The notes: a model not told the origin generated them from the letters alone. A stretch of 64,000 bases of DNA from Virgibacillus natechei (GCF_026013645.1 NZ_CP110224.1:1798001-1862000); one strand, 5' to 3'; positions 38,466-47,474 are shown, numbered from the stretch's first letter. Numbers and translations: made by a program.

Positions 38466-39038
38466 ATGGAAAAGACAGTAGAAAATTTTAGAGACGATTT
38501 AATCATAGTAGATGGGCAGGAACTATATCCTATTCCAAATTTCAGCAGGTATTATGTTGATCTTGATGAAGGCAGAATATGGAATAACAAATCTGAAAGA
38601 TGGATAACTGCCAATCCAAATTATCTTGGATACTGTTACGCAAGAGTGAAGGCAGATGACGAGGGAAAAAGTAAATCTATATCAGTACATAATTTAGTCA
38701 TGATGGCTATGACAGGAAAAGATAAGACGATGTGGAGATCACAAGGACTAGAAGTGCATCACATAGATAATGATACGAAAAATAACGAAGCGACCAATTT
38801 AATGCTTGTCTCTAGAAGTCAACAATATCAAGACCCAATCACAAAAATTACGCTATCAAATCGAAGTAATAAGCGATTAACTAAAATTGATGTGATTGCT
38901 ATTAAAACTGATTGGATTGAATGGGAAGGTAGAAAAGGCGAGTTTTATAGTAAGTGGGCAGATGAGTTAGGGATGCATACACGAGGAATACAAGATGTCA
39001 TTTTGGGTAACACATGGAAGAATGTTGAGGTTGAATAA
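38466..39038 (+). CDS. Free-standing HNH homing endonuclease with NUMOD4-like domain
   Basis: In this 190-residue protein the N-terminal part (YPIPNFSRYYVDLDEGRIWN) resembles NUMOD4, which precedes HNH nucleases. The HNH core has HHIDNDTKNNEATNLMLVSRS (about residues 98-118). The C-terminal helix-turn-helix-like region (SKWADELGMHTRGIQDVI) fits DNA recognition. No intron or intein is evident around it, so it looks like a free-standing, selfish nuclease gene placed between early modules. AGAGGAG precedes the ATG. Confidence 0.88.
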   Translation: MEKTVENFRDDLIIVDGQELYPIPNFSRYYVDLDEGRIWNNKSERWITANPNYLGYCYARVKADDEGKSKSISVHNLVMMAMTGKDKTMWRSQGLEVHHIDNDTKNNEATNLMLVSRSQQYQDPITKITLSNRSNKRLTKIDVIAIKTDWIEWEGRKGEFYSKWADELGMHTRGIQDVILGNTWKNVEVE

Positions 39039-39350
39039 ATGAATAAAGAGACCAGAGGAGAACTTTTAATTCGTATGGAAGCCGCATTAGATCGTATGGA
39101 GTTAGATGGAGCTAAAGAGGAAAAAGATGAGGATTACATAAAATTTAAACGTAAGTATGATGCCATAAAGGATGGAGCAGATTATACGGTTAGAAGCGTA
39201 GCACTAGAAATGATTGCAGCATATGCTTGTATGATACCTTTATGTAATTATGGCTTTAACAACAAACCTATTAAACCTAGAGGTGATATACGTAAGGTGG
39301 TAGAAAATGCATCTGCTTTTGTGAAGGAATTAAATGGGTGGAAACAATGA
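39039..39350 (+). CDS. Phage protein, 103 residues, unknown
   Basis: It starts directly after the HNH stop codon and is helical and charged, with one hydrophobic stretch (MIAAYACMIPLCNYGF). No family recognised. Its stop overlaps the next short gene by four bases (ATGA), indicating an operon. Confidence 0.7.
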   Translation: MNKETRGELLIRMEAALDRMELDGAKEEKDEDYIKFKRKYDAIKDGADYTVRSVALEMIAAYACMIPLCNYGFNNKPIKPRGDIRKVVENASAFVKELNGWKQ

Positions 39351-39463
39351 CTTCTCAATCAGAGTTGTTCAATAAGCTTAGGAGAATAGTACAGAATCAG
39401 ATGAAAGAGACAGATACTACATATCAAGATGTGCTGGATGTTATTAAGAAAGAGAATACATAA
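39347..39463 (+). CDS. 38-residue phage peptide, unknown
   Basis: This very short gene overlaps the previous one by ATGA. The peptide (MTSQSELFNKLRRIVQNQM...) is amphipathic helical. Its placement and translational coupling support expression; no function can be assigned. Confidence 0.5.
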   Translation: MTSQSELFNKLRRIVQNQMKETDTTYQDVLDVIKKENT

Positions 39464-39609
39464 TAAAATTTTCAAGAGTGTAAACATTTTGTATACATAG
39501 GATAAATTACTACATATTAATATAAAATAGTAAAATGGTAGAAGGAATATAGTCATACCTTGTCGAATATTGGTAGTGGAAGATAATATTTGATAAGGGG
39601 TGTTGTTGG

Positions 39610-39927
39610 ATGAGCGCTGAGGACATAAGAACACAAGTTACAGATGAGTGGTTACAAGAGTTAAAAAAAGAATTACAGGATAAAAAAATGGAACTGGAGA
39701 AAAAGGAAACAAAGTTACAAAGGTTAGAGGTAATGAAAAAGACAATCAATACTGTTTCATCCTGCTTTTCAAATGAAGAAGGATATCAGGACAAATATCT
39801 ACAGTTTTTCAATTTTGATGAATTGCTCAGTGAAGTAGAAACTATAAATGAAGGAAGAAATGACCTTGAAACCAACGATGAATTATATTTTTTGAAAACT
39901 ACTATAGATGAATTGGAAAGAAAATAA
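39610..39927 (+). CDS. Coiled-coil phage protein, 105 residues, unknown
   Basis: The first 50 residues form a Lys/Glu-rich heptad coiled coil (ELQDKKMELEKKETKLQRLE). The rest is acidic with a FFNFDELLSEV block. It is preceded by a 146-base gap without a gene and followed by its own terminator, so it is probably a separate transcription unit. No family recognised. Confidence 0.7.
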   Translation: MSAEDIRTQVTDEWLQELKKELQDKKMELEKKETKLQRLEVMKKTINTVSSCFSNEEGYQDKYLQFFNFDELLSEVETINEGRNDLETNDELYFLKTTIDELERK

Positions 39928-39937
39928 ATTAAATTAA

Positions 39938-39964
39938 GGCACTCGCTAATGTGGGTGTCTTTTC
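39938..39964 (+). terminator. Intrinsic terminator
   Basis: GGCACTCGC pairs with GTGGGTGTC around TAAT (with G-U pairs), followed by TTTT. Confidence 0.8.
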
Positions 39965-40029
39965 ACCTAGCTTATATTGCAAAATACTTTCATCTAAATC
40001 ATAATAAGCTTATGAAGGAGGTTTGTAGG

Positions 40030-40428
40030 ATGAAGAAGATATTGTTGATGCTATCATTATCTTTAATATTATTATCTGCTTGCAATAGCGTGAACATACA
40101 TGAAGATGTAGATGAAGAAGTAGCAGAAGATGCATTGCAGTTGATGGATGTTGTTACTACCAATGTTGACAAAGGAACACTATACGAAGATGCAAGCAGC
40201 GAAGATCAAAACGTTGTTGATAGTTACTATAGTAAATATATGGGTGAGTTTAGCACTAAGAAAGATTTGTATGATGATGTAGACGAAGACATATTAATCA
40301 TATCTAACGCAACAACAGCAAGATATATGGAAGGAATAACCCTAGAAACTGAAAAGGATAGTTTAAAAGATAGCGAAGAACGATTGAAAGAATTTGTTGA
40401 GTCTGGTGAAGGATATAATATTGATTAG
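40030..40428 (+). CDS. Phage-encoded lipoprotein
   Basis: A type II signal peptide (MKKILLMLSLSLILLSAC) carries the lipobox LSAC with the modified cysteine at residue 18. A small acidic domain of about 115 residues follows. I start at ATG 40030, seven bases after AAGGAGG. It is flanked by terminators on both sides, a monocistronic cargo-type gene. Prophage lipoproteins often act in superinfection exclusion, but nothing in this sequence proves that role. Confidence 0.8.
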   Translation: MKKILLMLSLSLILLSACNSVNIHEDVDEEVAEDALQLMDVVTTNVDKGTLYEDASSEDQNVVDSYYSKYMGEFSTKKDLYDDVDEDILIISNATTARYMEGITLETEKDSLKDSEERLKEFVESGEGYNID

Positions 40429-40430
40429 TT

Positions 40431-40460
40431 AAGACACTTGCTATTGCGAGTGTCTTTTAT
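40431..40460 (+). terminator. Intrinsic terminator after the lipoprotein gene
   Basis: An 11-bp stem (AAGACACTTGC / GCGAGTGTCTT, one G-U pair) with a TATT loop, followed by T residues. Confidence 0.88.
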
Positions 40461-40493
40461 TATGGACAAATTTAGTTATTGGAGGAAGCTGAG

Positions 40494-40688
40494 ATGTTAA
40501 AAATTGGAATTGAATCTGAAGGTGCTAATTATTTTGTTTTTATAGATTTTCCTCCTGATATGGGAATGGTTGGATTTAATACATTAGAAGATGCTGAAAA
40601 GTATTTGGCTGAACAAAAGTTAAATTCAGTTGATGACAGTGTTCTTGATCATTACATTGTTAAATTTGTAAAAAAGGAATCGTTTTGA
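40494..40688 (+). CDS. Small phage protein, 64 residues, unknown
   Basis: A compact alpha/beta-looking protein (LKIGIESEGANYFVFIDFPPD...). I start at ATG 40494, nine bases after TTGGAGG; an upstream in-frame TTG overlaps that site. No family recognised. Confidence 0.65.
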   Translation: MLKIGIESEGANYFVFIDFPPDMGMVGFNTLEDAEKYLAEQKLNSVDDSVLDHYIVKFVKKESF

Positions 40689-40723
40689 ATTAGTGAGTTT
40701 AAAAAATAAAGGGGATATGGATA

Positions 40724-41014
40724 ATGGACTATGAATTTTTATATGGCAAGGATGCAGAAGATTTAACATCAAGAAATTACTACAGTCACTATCACATTAT
40801 AAATAATATGAGGAATAAACTCATAGAAATTGGTTGTATCAAGGAAAGTGAGATTACAGCAGAGGTCATTAAAGACATTGATATGATTAAAAGATTGACC
40901 GATCAACTGGACTCAAAGATTGATCAAGTCAAAGATACATGGAGGGTTATTGAAAAGGTTGAAGATAGTGAAATGAATGAAGAAGAATTAGAAAAGTTAA
41001 AGGGGAATGGATAA
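40724..41014 (+). CDS. Phage protein, 96 residues, unknown
   Basis: A helical, charged protein with a Lys/Asp-rich middle (DIDMIKRLTDQLDSKIDQVKD). It has GGGG-type ribosome site spacing and its stop overlaps the next start by one base (taATG). No family recognised. Confidence 0.7.
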   Translation: MDYEFLYGKDAEDLTSRNYYSHYHIINNMRNKLIEIGCIKESEITAEVIKDIDMIKRLTDQLDSKIDQVKDTWRVIEKVEDSEMNEEELEKLKGNG

Positions 41015-41229
41015 TGAGTAAAATTGATAAGTTGGTAGTTTGGCATGTGAGCTTAATAATAGGATTACTGATGATAATAGGAATGATATCTATCGTTAAT
41101 ACTATATTCGGGATCAGTGTGAGTTATACAGTTGCAGCTATTGTGTATGTAGTTGTTAAGATTATTGATTCGGTTGTGAGTAGTCTGAGGGAACGGTCAC
41201 AGTCTGTGAAGGTGGTAAGCGATGAGTGA
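41014..41229 (+). CDS. Small two-helix phage membrane protein
   Basis: A 71-residue protein with two hydrophobic helices (about residues 12-32 and 36-55) and a basic tail. It is coupled to both neighbours by overlaps. Function unknown; far from the lysis cassette, so a holin role is not suggested by position. Confidence 0.65.
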   Translation: MSKIDKLVVWHVSLIIGLLMIIGMISIVNTIFGISVSYTVAAIVYVVVKIIDSVVSSLRERSQSVKVVSDE

Positions 41230-41594
41230 GCCAGATGATTAGTAAGAAGCCATTGAAGCCATGCAATAAGTCTGGGTGTGCTGAATTGGTACGTGATGGA
41301 GCATATTGTGATAAGCATAAAAACGATAGAGTTAAACAGTATGATAGGTATGAACGGAATCAAGAGAGTAGGAAGTTTTATCAGAGCAGCAATTGGAAGA
41401 AGGTTAGAGATTACATAAAGGCTAGAGATGATGGATTGTGTCAGTGGTGCTTAAAGGATAAGAAGATAACTAAGGCTGATGTTGTCCATCATATTATAGA
41501 GTTGACTGAGGACATGAGTAAGGCATTAGAGCCTAGTAACTTAGAGTGTGTCTGTCATTCATGCCACAACGAACATCATAGTAGTAAAGGATAA
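41226..41594 (+). CDS. HNH endonuclease of the packaging module
   Basis: Cys-rich N-terminus (CNKSGCAELVRDGAYCDKH) and HNH core CQWC...ADVVHHIIELTED...SNLECVCHSCHNEHH. HNH proteins of this kind encoded beside terS are known to act with the terminase in cos cleavage of HK97-type phages. GTG 41226 (ATGA-type overlap) or ATG 41235 may be the start. The 122-residue length fits the family. Confidence 0.9.
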   Translation: MSQMISKKPLKPCNKSGCAELVRDGAYCDKHKNDRVKQYDRYERNQESRKFYQSSNWKKVRDYIKARDDGLCQWCLKDKKITKADVVHHIIELTEDMSKALEPSNLECVCHSCHNEHHSSKG

Positions 41595-41625
41595 CAATAA
41601 TATAATAGAAGGAGATTGATTAATA

Positions 41626-41874
41626 ATGGAACAAAACAAAGAGAAGTTACTGGTAATAGAGTTGGATAAGGTAAAGAGTTTGCCGAGAGTATACTACAAA
41701 GGTGAAGAGATCAATATGAAACAGAAGATACAGTTTGAATGGGAAACTGGAGATGAGTCTGATGAAGGGTTTGCGGAGTTTTTAATACAAAATGTTACAG
41801 ATGATCTGACTACAGAGATTGCTAAGAGTATACATAATTCTTTTCGTAGTAAGTCGAGGATCAAAGGAGAGTAA
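41626..41874 (+). CDS. Phage protein, 82 residues, unknown
   Basis: An acidic small protein located between the HNH gene and terS. AAGGAG precedes the ATG. The alternating pattern (LLVIELDKVKSLPRVYYKGEE) suggests a beta-rich fold. No family recognised. Confidence 0.65.
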   Translation: MEQNKEKLLVIELDKVKSLPRVYYKGEEINMKQKIQFEWETGDESDEGFAEFLIQNVTDDLTTEIAKSIHNSFRSKSRIKGE

Positions 41875-41877
41875 AGA

Positions 41878-42042
41878 ATGAGCATAGAGAGATTAGAAGA
41901 TAAGATGGATAGATTGATTGAGAAGCATGAAGAAACAATGAAACGATTCGATGAGGTTGTTAGTAGGACTGATAGCATATTAGAAGAAATGAAATATCAG
42001 AGTCGTTTATATAGGAAAAAAGAAGGAATCGAATATCGATAA
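41878..42042 (+). CDS. 54-residue coiled-coil phage peptide
   Basis: It begins four bases after the previous stop, with AAGGAGAG upstream. The whole peptide is a heptad-like helix (MSIERLEDKMDRLIEKHEE...). Function unknown. Confidence 0.55.
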   Translation: MSIERLEDKMDRLIEKHEETMKRFDEVVSRTDSILEEMKYQSRLYRKKEGIEYR

Positions 42043-42117
42043 ATAGAATATCGATAAAATAAAATCATAAAAAAGTAAAAAGTTGGAAAATAAATTTGAA
42101 AAAGAGGATCGGGGCTT

Positions 42118-42215
42118 GGTAGAAACTTTATTTAGATTTCGCTCTAGACCCCCTGCCAATCAACTGTGCAACTTTTTGAGGTTTTTAATAGGGGCGGTTT
42201 CAAAATTTTACAAAA
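42118..42215. other. Candidate cos region upstream of terS
   Basis: Locally GC-rich islands in A/T-rich DNA: GACCCCCTGCC (about 42148-42158) and TAGGGGCGG (about 42189-42197) can pair through CCCCT/AGGGG. The position between an HNH gene and terS is where cos sites of HNH-using siphoviruses lie. The exact nick sites cannot be read from sequence. Confidence 0.4.
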
Positions 42216-42232
42216 AAGTAGGTGAAAATCAT

Positions 42233-42613
42233 ATGGAAGAAATTAAACCACCAACATTTTTAAACGCAGCTACAAAAAAGAAATATATTCAAGTAGCTCA
42301 AATGTTGATGGAAGATGGGAATTGGAAAGATGGTGATGATATAGCTCTGTCAGCTTTATTTGCTAATTACCAGAGATGGATTCAAGCAGAACGAGCCATC
42401 AAGAAAAATAAAAGTTTAACATTTACCACAGACTCAAATTATTCTCAACAAATACCAGAGATATCAATCGCAAACAATGCCATGAAGTCGATGCTATCAT
42501 TCATTAAAGAGTTTGGCTTATCACCAAAAGAGCGAAAAAAATTAAAGGATACATTAATGGGGGATGGGTCGAGTGGTGGAGATGATGAGTTAAACAACAT
42601 GATTGTAAAATAG
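42233..42613 (+). CDS. terS: Terminase small subunit, P27-like
   Basis: It binds the packaging site and hands DNA to the large subunit. The 126-residue protein (MEEIKPPTFLNAATKKKYIQ... and a C-terminal SPKERKKLKDTL helix) resembles the P27 small-terminase family. I choose ATG 42233, preceded by AGTAGGTGA; the frame is open 150 bases further upstream, but that part encodes an Arg/Pro-rich stretch over the putative cos region and has no ribosome site. Confidence 0.82.
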   Translation: MEEIKPPTFLNAATKKKYIQVAQMLMEDGNWKDGDDIALSALFANYQRWIQAERAIKKNKSLTFTTDSNYSQQIPEISIANNAMKSMLSFIKEFGLSPKERKKLKDTLMGDGSSGGDDELNNMIVK

Positions 42614-42629
42614 AAAAAGGTGAAGAAAG

Positions 42630-44210
42630 GTGGAAAATAACAAGTATTATTTTGATGAAAATGAAGCAGAAAATGTAATCAAATTTATAGAAAAGTTAAA
42701 CTTACCCAAAGGAAAACAAGGTCAGAAAATTAAATTGTTGCCATACCAGAAGAAAATTATAACAGATTTAATCGCTACTAAACGTGTTAAAGATGATTTA
42801 AGACGTTACAGAGAAGCCTTTATTACAATGGGTAGGAAGAACTCTAAATCATTCATAGTAGCCTGTCTGTTTGTCTATGTGTTATTTACTGACAAGGAAA
42901 CTGGACAGGAAAATATTATAGTAGCCAACTCCAAAGATCAAGCGAACAATATTTATAATATGGTTGAGTTCATGATTAGAACGAATAAAACATTGGCTAA
43001 ACATTGTACAATCGTGAATAGCAGAAGAAAAATCTTAAGGAAAACTACAGATTCCTATATACAAATCTTATCCTCTGATACATCTAAACTTGACGGATAT
43101 AATCCTTATTTTGCTGTAGCCGATGAAACACACGAGGATAAAACAGGTGGCAACAACTATACTAAATTACAAACAGGTATGGGCGCACGTAAACAGCCTC
43201 TAATGATTAGTGTTACAACAGCAAGTAACGGACAAGACGAATATAATACTGAATATAAAAAGTATCAATATGCCTTAAAGGTAATCAATGGTGAAGTAGA
43301 AGATGATTCATTTTATTCAGCTATCTTTGCAGCAGATGATGACTGTAGATTGGATGATGTAGAACAATGGTTAAAATCAAATCCTGCATTAGATACAGAA
43401 GAAGGTGGCTTTAGATCATCGGAAGAGTTGGAAAGGTTATCTAAGCAAGCACTTGCTAATCCAATTGAAGAAGCATCATTCAGACGTTATTACCTTAATC
43501 AACACGTTGTACTGGATAATGAGCAAGCTATCAATATGTCTAAGTGGAAACTCTGTGGTAAAGACTTTGATATGTCATTCTTAAAAGGAAAAGAATGCTA
43601 TGCTGGACTAGATTTATCAATCAAAAAAGACTTCTCAGCATTTGTAATGGTATTCCCAATTGACGATAATTACTATATCGTTCCCCATTTATTCAAGCCT
43701 GCCGATACACTTCAAACTGATGAAAAATTAGATAGATTCCCTTATGTTAAATATGCTAATCAAGAACGTTTACATGCTACAAAAGGTGATCATGTTAACT
43801 TTAGATATGTTCGACAAATCATAAATGAATTAAGCATGGAGTATGATATCAAACAGATTGCATTGGATAAATTTGCTAGTGGTGGCATTGCTTCAGATTT
43901 AATGAATGATGGGCATATTATGGTAGATACTAAACAAGGATTCTATTTAAGCCCAACTATATCAGACTTCTATGAGTTGCTATTTGATCAAAAGCTAGTA
44001 CATAACAACAATCCTGTTATGAATTGGATGGCTCAGAATGTTGTCGCAAAGGAAAATCCAAACGGAAAAATTATGTTTGATAGGGAGAAGGCTAGTTTTA
44101 AGATTGATGGAATAATAGCTTTGTTGATGGGATTGAATAGAGCTGTGTTAAGTCAGAAAAATAGTGATTATGATTCAAACGAAGCAATTGATGACTGGCT
44201 TGATATGTAG
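42630..44210 (+). CDS. terL: Terminase large subunit
   Basis: This is the ATP-driven DNA packaging motor and nuclease. The variant Walker A GRKNSKS is at residues 68-74 and the Walker B/catalytic Glu in VADETHED at about residue 163-170. A C-terminal RNase-H-like nuclease has GLDLSIKKDFSAF. Length 526 and the motifs place it in the Terminase_1 group of HK97-like phages. It starts at GTG 42630. Confidence 0.95.
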   Translation: MENNKYYFDENEAENVIKFIEKLNLPKGKQGQKIKLLPYQKKIITDLIATKRVKDDLRRYREAFITMGRKNSKSFIVACLFVYVLFTDKETGQENIIVANSKDQANNIYNMVEFMIRTNKTLAKHCTIVNSRRKILRKTTDSYIQILSSDTSKLDGYNPYFAVADETHEDKTGGNNYTKLQTGMGARKQPLMISVTTASNGQDEYNTEYKKYQYALKVINGEVEDDSFYSAIFAADDDCRLDDVEQWLKSNPALDTEEGGFRSSEELERLSKQALANPIEEASFRRYYLNQHVVLDNEQAINMSKWKLCGKDFDMSFLKGKECYAGLDLSIKKDFSAFVMVFPIDDNYYIVPHLFKPADTLQTDEKLDRFPYVKYANQERLHATKGDHVNFRYVRQIINELSMEYDIKQIALDKFASGGIASDLMNDGHIMVDTKQGFYLSPTISDFYELLFDQKLVHNNNPVMNWMAQNVVAKENPNGKIMFDREKASFKIDGIIALLMGLNRAVLSQKNSDYDSNEAIDDWLDM

Positions 44211-44226
44211 GAAAGGAATGTGATAA

Positions 44227-44394
44227 ATGAAATTTATTAATAATTACATAGTAGAAATTTTAGTGATATTAGGGGTGCTGCTGATCATAACAGCTACTGC
44301 ATTGATTAATCCAATTGCAGCAGTGTATGTATCTGGAGTGCTTTTTATTTTGTCTGCCATTTGGTTGATGAAATGGACAAAACCTAATGATTGA
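44227..44394 (+). CDS. Small phage membrane protein between terL and portal
   Basis: A 55-residue protein with two hydrophobic helices (IVEILVILGVLLIITATAL and AAVYVSGVLFILSAIWLM). Small membrane proteins (DUF1056-like) at this exact place are common in HK97-type phages of Firmicutes. Start ATG 44227 follows GGAATG. Confidence 0.65.
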   Translation: MKFINNYIVEILVILGVLLIITATALINPIAAVYVSGVLFILSAIWLMKWTKPND

Positions 44395-44408
44395 ATGGGG
44401 GTGAATAA

Positions 44409-45680
44409 ATGAATCTATTTGGAAGAGAAATAAGAAGTAACAGTAAAACAAGAACAACATTTACATCTGATGATGCAGCATTTGCAAAGGCATTAGGAAT
44501 TGATATAGACGGTATCTCAGCAGATAAAGCAAAGGAAGCAACCTTTTATACTTGCTTAAGAATACTGTCTGATGCAGTCTCTAAATTGCCCTTAAAGTTA
44601 CATCAGTCAAGTGATGAAGGTACAACAAAAGAGAATAAACATTACCTATATAATCTACTTAAATTAAGACCGAATCCAATTATGTCCAGTTCTACATTTT
44701 GGAAAACAGTTGAATTCCAACGCAATTATTTTGGCCATGCGATTGTAGCTATTGATTATCACAAGTTTGGTAAAGATGCAGGAAAAGTTAAATCTTTAAT
44801 TCCTCTCGATATGTCCACTGTAGATATTTGGATCGATGACAGAGGAATATTAGGCAGTGAAAATAATGCTATTTACTATATTTATATTGATCAAAGAGGA
44901 CATCAGTATAAATTTAAAAATAGTGAAGTGTTGCATTTCATCGGAATGACTAAAGATGGTATGCAAGGAATGGCAATCAAAGACTACTTAAAGACACTTG
45001 TTGAAAATGCTCAAGCTAGTACATCGTACACAAATAACTACTGGAAAAATGGTTTACATAGTAAAGGGATAATTAAATATATCGGTGATTTAGATGAAGG
45101 AAAACAGAAACAGCTACAGGAAAAAATGAGCCGTATTAGTGGGGGGATTGCCAATAGTGGAAAAATAATGCCATTACCCATAGGCTTTGATTATCAATCA
45201 ATTAGCACGAGTATGGCAGATGCTCAATTTACCGAGCTATCACAATTAAACATAACACAGATTGCTTCAGCATTTGGAGTGAAGATGCATCAACTAGGAA
45301 GCCTCGAAAGATCCACAAATAGCAACATAGAACATCAAAATAAAGAGTTCTATGTTGATACGTTACAACCAATTCTCACAAATTATGAACAAGAATTAAC
45401 TTACAAACTACTCACTTCTAATGAGGTTAGCAGCGGTTACTTTTTCAGATTTAATGTTGACTCAATCCTGAGAAGCAACACAAAAGAAAGAGCGGAGTAT
45501 CTCACGACATTTGTTGAAAAGGGTGTAATGACACCAGCAGAAGCTAGAAAGCAGATTGATCTACCTCATTTAGATGGATCAGATCAATTAATTGTTAATG
45601 GTAGCTACCTCAGCTTAGAAGATGCTGTTAACGGTGCTAACTATGATAGAACAGGCTTGGAAGGGGGTGAAAATGAATGA
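44409..45680 (+). CDS. Portal protein, HK97 family
   Basis: It forms the 12-subunit ring at the capsid vertex. The family pattern is present: an N-terminal CLRILSDAVSKLPLKLHQ, a central SLIPLDMSTVDIW, and the FGVKMHQLGSLERSTNSNIE segment. Length 423 is normal. The gene order terL-portal-protease-capsid supports the call. It overlaps the protease gene by four bases (ATGA). Confidence 0.95.
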   Translation: MNLFGREIRSNSKTRTTFTSDDAAFAKALGIDIDGISADKAKEATFYTCLRILSDAVSKLPLKLHQSSDEGTTKENKHYLYNLLKLRPNPIMSSSTFWKTVEFQRNYFGHAIVAIDYHKFGKDAGKVKSLIPLDMSTVDIWIDDRGILGSENNAIYYIYIDQRGHQYKFKNSEVLHFIGMTKDGMQGMAIKDYLKTLVENAQASTSYTNNYWKNGLHSKGIIKYIGDLDEGKQKQLQEKMSRISGGIANSGKIMPLPIGFDYQSISTSMADAQFTELSQLNITQIASAFGVKMHQLGSLERSTNSNIEHQNKEFYVDTLQPILTNYEQELTYKLLTSNEVSSGYFFRFNVDSILRSNTKERAEYLTTFVEKGVMTPAEARKQIDLPHLDGSDQLIVNGSYLSLEDAVNGANYDRTGLEGGENE

Positions 45681-46273
45681 GTGAGAAAGAAATTAGAATG
45701 TTGGATAGCCAAATAGAGATAAGAACAATTGGCGAAGAAGATGAGAAAAAGGATGTCATTGTAGGCTATGCCTTGCGCTTTAACACCTACTCAGAGGATT
45801 TAGGAGGCTTTATTGAGACTATCGAGCCTAGAGCACTAGATCAAGCTAGAATGGATAATGTGGTAGCTTTAATCAACCACGATAGTTCACTGGTATTAGG
45901 TAGATCAACAAGTGGTACTTTGAAACTTGAAACTGATGAGTTTGGATTAAAATATACTATTGATCCACCAAATACTTCTTATGCCAGAGATTTAATGGAG
46001 TCTATGAAACGTGGTGATATTAGTCAATCAAGTTTTGCATTCTCGTTAGATTATGCCGATGACGGTGACGAAAGTTGGGCACACGATAGGGATAGAGATA
46101 TCTACATACGCACAATTAAGCGATTCAAGAGTATCTCAGACGTATCTGTGGTGACTGTTCCTGCCTACAGTGATACTCAAGTAGTAGTTGCTCAGAGGTC
46201 TTTAAATGAACACAAGAGCGAGCTACAAAATGAAATAAACAAACGGAAAATGTTAATCGAGTTAGAGCTATAA
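45677..46273 (+). CDS. Prohead protease, HK97 U35 type
   Basis: This serine protease removes the capsid delta domain during maturation. The catalytic His lies in ALINHDSSLVLGRS and the Ser region in DISQSSFAFSL; both correspond to the U35 family. Length 198 is typical. Translationally coupled to the portal. A terminator-like hairpin spans its stop codon. Confidence 0.93.
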   Translation: MSEKEIRMLDSQIEIRTIGEEDEKKDVIVGYALRFNTYSEDLGGFIETIEPRALDQARMDNVVALINHDSSLVLGRSTSGTLKLETDEFGLKYTIDPPNTSYARDLMESMKRGDISQSSFAFSLDYADDGDESWAHDRDRDIYIRTIKRFKSISDVSVVTVPAYSDTQVVVAQRSLNEHKSELQNEINKRKMLIELEL

Positions 46274-46287
46274 GCTCTATTTTTTTA
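46263..46287 (+). terminator. Terminator-like hairpin between protease and capsid genes
   Basis: TAGAGC (46263-46268) pairs with GCTCTA (46274-46279), followed by eight T residues. The stem is short, so partial termination is likely. Confidence 0.65.
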
Positions 46288-46326
46288 TGTCAAAAATACA
46301 AAACAATTTTAAAGGAGACAAAATAC

Positions 46327-47457
46327 ATGGACAAATTACAAGAACTACGTCAGCAACTAGCAGCAAATAAAGAAGAGGTACGAGGACTTCTCAACGACAA
46401 CAAAGTAGAAGATGCAGAAGCAAAAATGGAAGAGGTACGAAACTTAGAGAAGACGATTGAATTGCAAGTTGAGCTGGACAAAGAAGAAGAGCGTGAAATG
46501 GACAACAAGTTTAAAGAAGAAAAGCGTGAAAATAAAGGAGACAGCAAAGTGGAAAAAAGAGAAGCATTTTTAAAAGCAGTGCGAGGAGTTAAATTAACAG
46601 ATGAGGAACGTGCTCTAGTAGTGACAAGTCCAGATGAAGATGGTGGTTATCTAGTTCCTGAGACAGTATCTACTACTATTGAAGAGTTGAAACGTAACTA
46701 CAAATCAGCAAAATCATTAGTCGATGTAGTACCGACAAGCACGAAGGCAGGCTCATTCCCTGTTGAAAAAGGTGGAAACAACACTGAGCTAGTTAATTTT
46801 GATGAGGATAATACTGGTTTAGCAGAACAAACACCTAAATTTACAAATGTTGAATATAGTGTTGCTGCTTACGGTGCTATCACTCCACTTTCTAATTCCT
46901 TCCTACAAGACGAAGCAGGCAACTTCATGAGCTATTTGAATCGTCTATTCGCTAAGAAAGCTATTAAAACTGAGAATAGCAAGATTTTTGCAGCATTGAA
47001 ACAAGGTAAAACAGCTAAATCAGTTACAGATATTAAAAGTATTAAAGCATTGTTCAATAAAGATTTAGATGCAGCGATTGCTGAGAATGCACGTGTGATT
47101 ACTAACCAGACTGGCTTCCAATTCCTAGATGAAATGGAAGATAAGCAAGGTCGTCCACTATTACAGCCAAATCCAGCTAATGCTACTCAGAAGCTATTGC
47201 AAGGTCGTGTAGTAGAAGTGTTCTCCGATAAGGAATTGCCTAACGTTTCAGGAAAAGCGCCTATCTATGTAGGCTCATTTACCGATGCAATCAAAATGTT
47301 TGATCGTGGAGTTTACGAAGTGGCTATTTCTAAGGAAGCAGGATTTACTAAGAACCAAACAGTGGCACGTGTAATTGAGCGCTTTGATGTGAAGAAAGCT
47401 GATGCAGATGCTTACGTATACGCTACTCTAGCTGAGCCTGCTGAACCTACAGAGTAA
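46327..47457 (+). CDS. Major capsid protein, HK97 fold
   Basis: An N-terminal scaffolding (delta) coiled coil covers about residues 1-80 and is expected to be cut off by the protease. The HK97 capsid domain follows from about residue 95 (TSPDEDGGYLVPETV...). GVYEVAISKEAGFTKNQ near the C-terminus is typical. Length 376 is normal. AAGGAGA lies upstream. Confidence 0.95.
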   Translation: MDKLQELRQQLAANKEEVRGLLNDNKVEDAEAKMEEVRNLEKTIELQVELDKEEEREMDNKFKEEKRENKGDSKVEKREAFLKAVRGVKLTDEERALVVTSPDEDGGYLVPETVSTTIEELKRNYKSAKSLVDVVPTSTKAGSFPVEKGGNNTELVNFDEDNTGLAEQTPKFTNVEYSVAAYGAITPLSNSFLQDEAGNFMSYLNRLFAKKAIKTENSKIFAALKQGKTAKSVTDIKSIKALFNKDLDAAIAENARVITNQTGFQFLDEMEDKQGRPLLQPNPANATQKLLQGRVVEVFSDKELPNVSGKAPIYVGSFTDAIKMFDRGVYEVAISKEAGFTKNQTVARVIERFDVKKADADAYVYATLAEPAEPTE

Positions 47458-47474
47458 GAAAGAGGTGATAGCTA

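Noticed and set aside
42083-42232. In-frame N-terminal extension of terS from TTG 42083
   Set aside because: No ribosome site, odd Arg/Pro-rich composition and overlap with the GC-rich cos-like region; ATG 42233 has a good SD.
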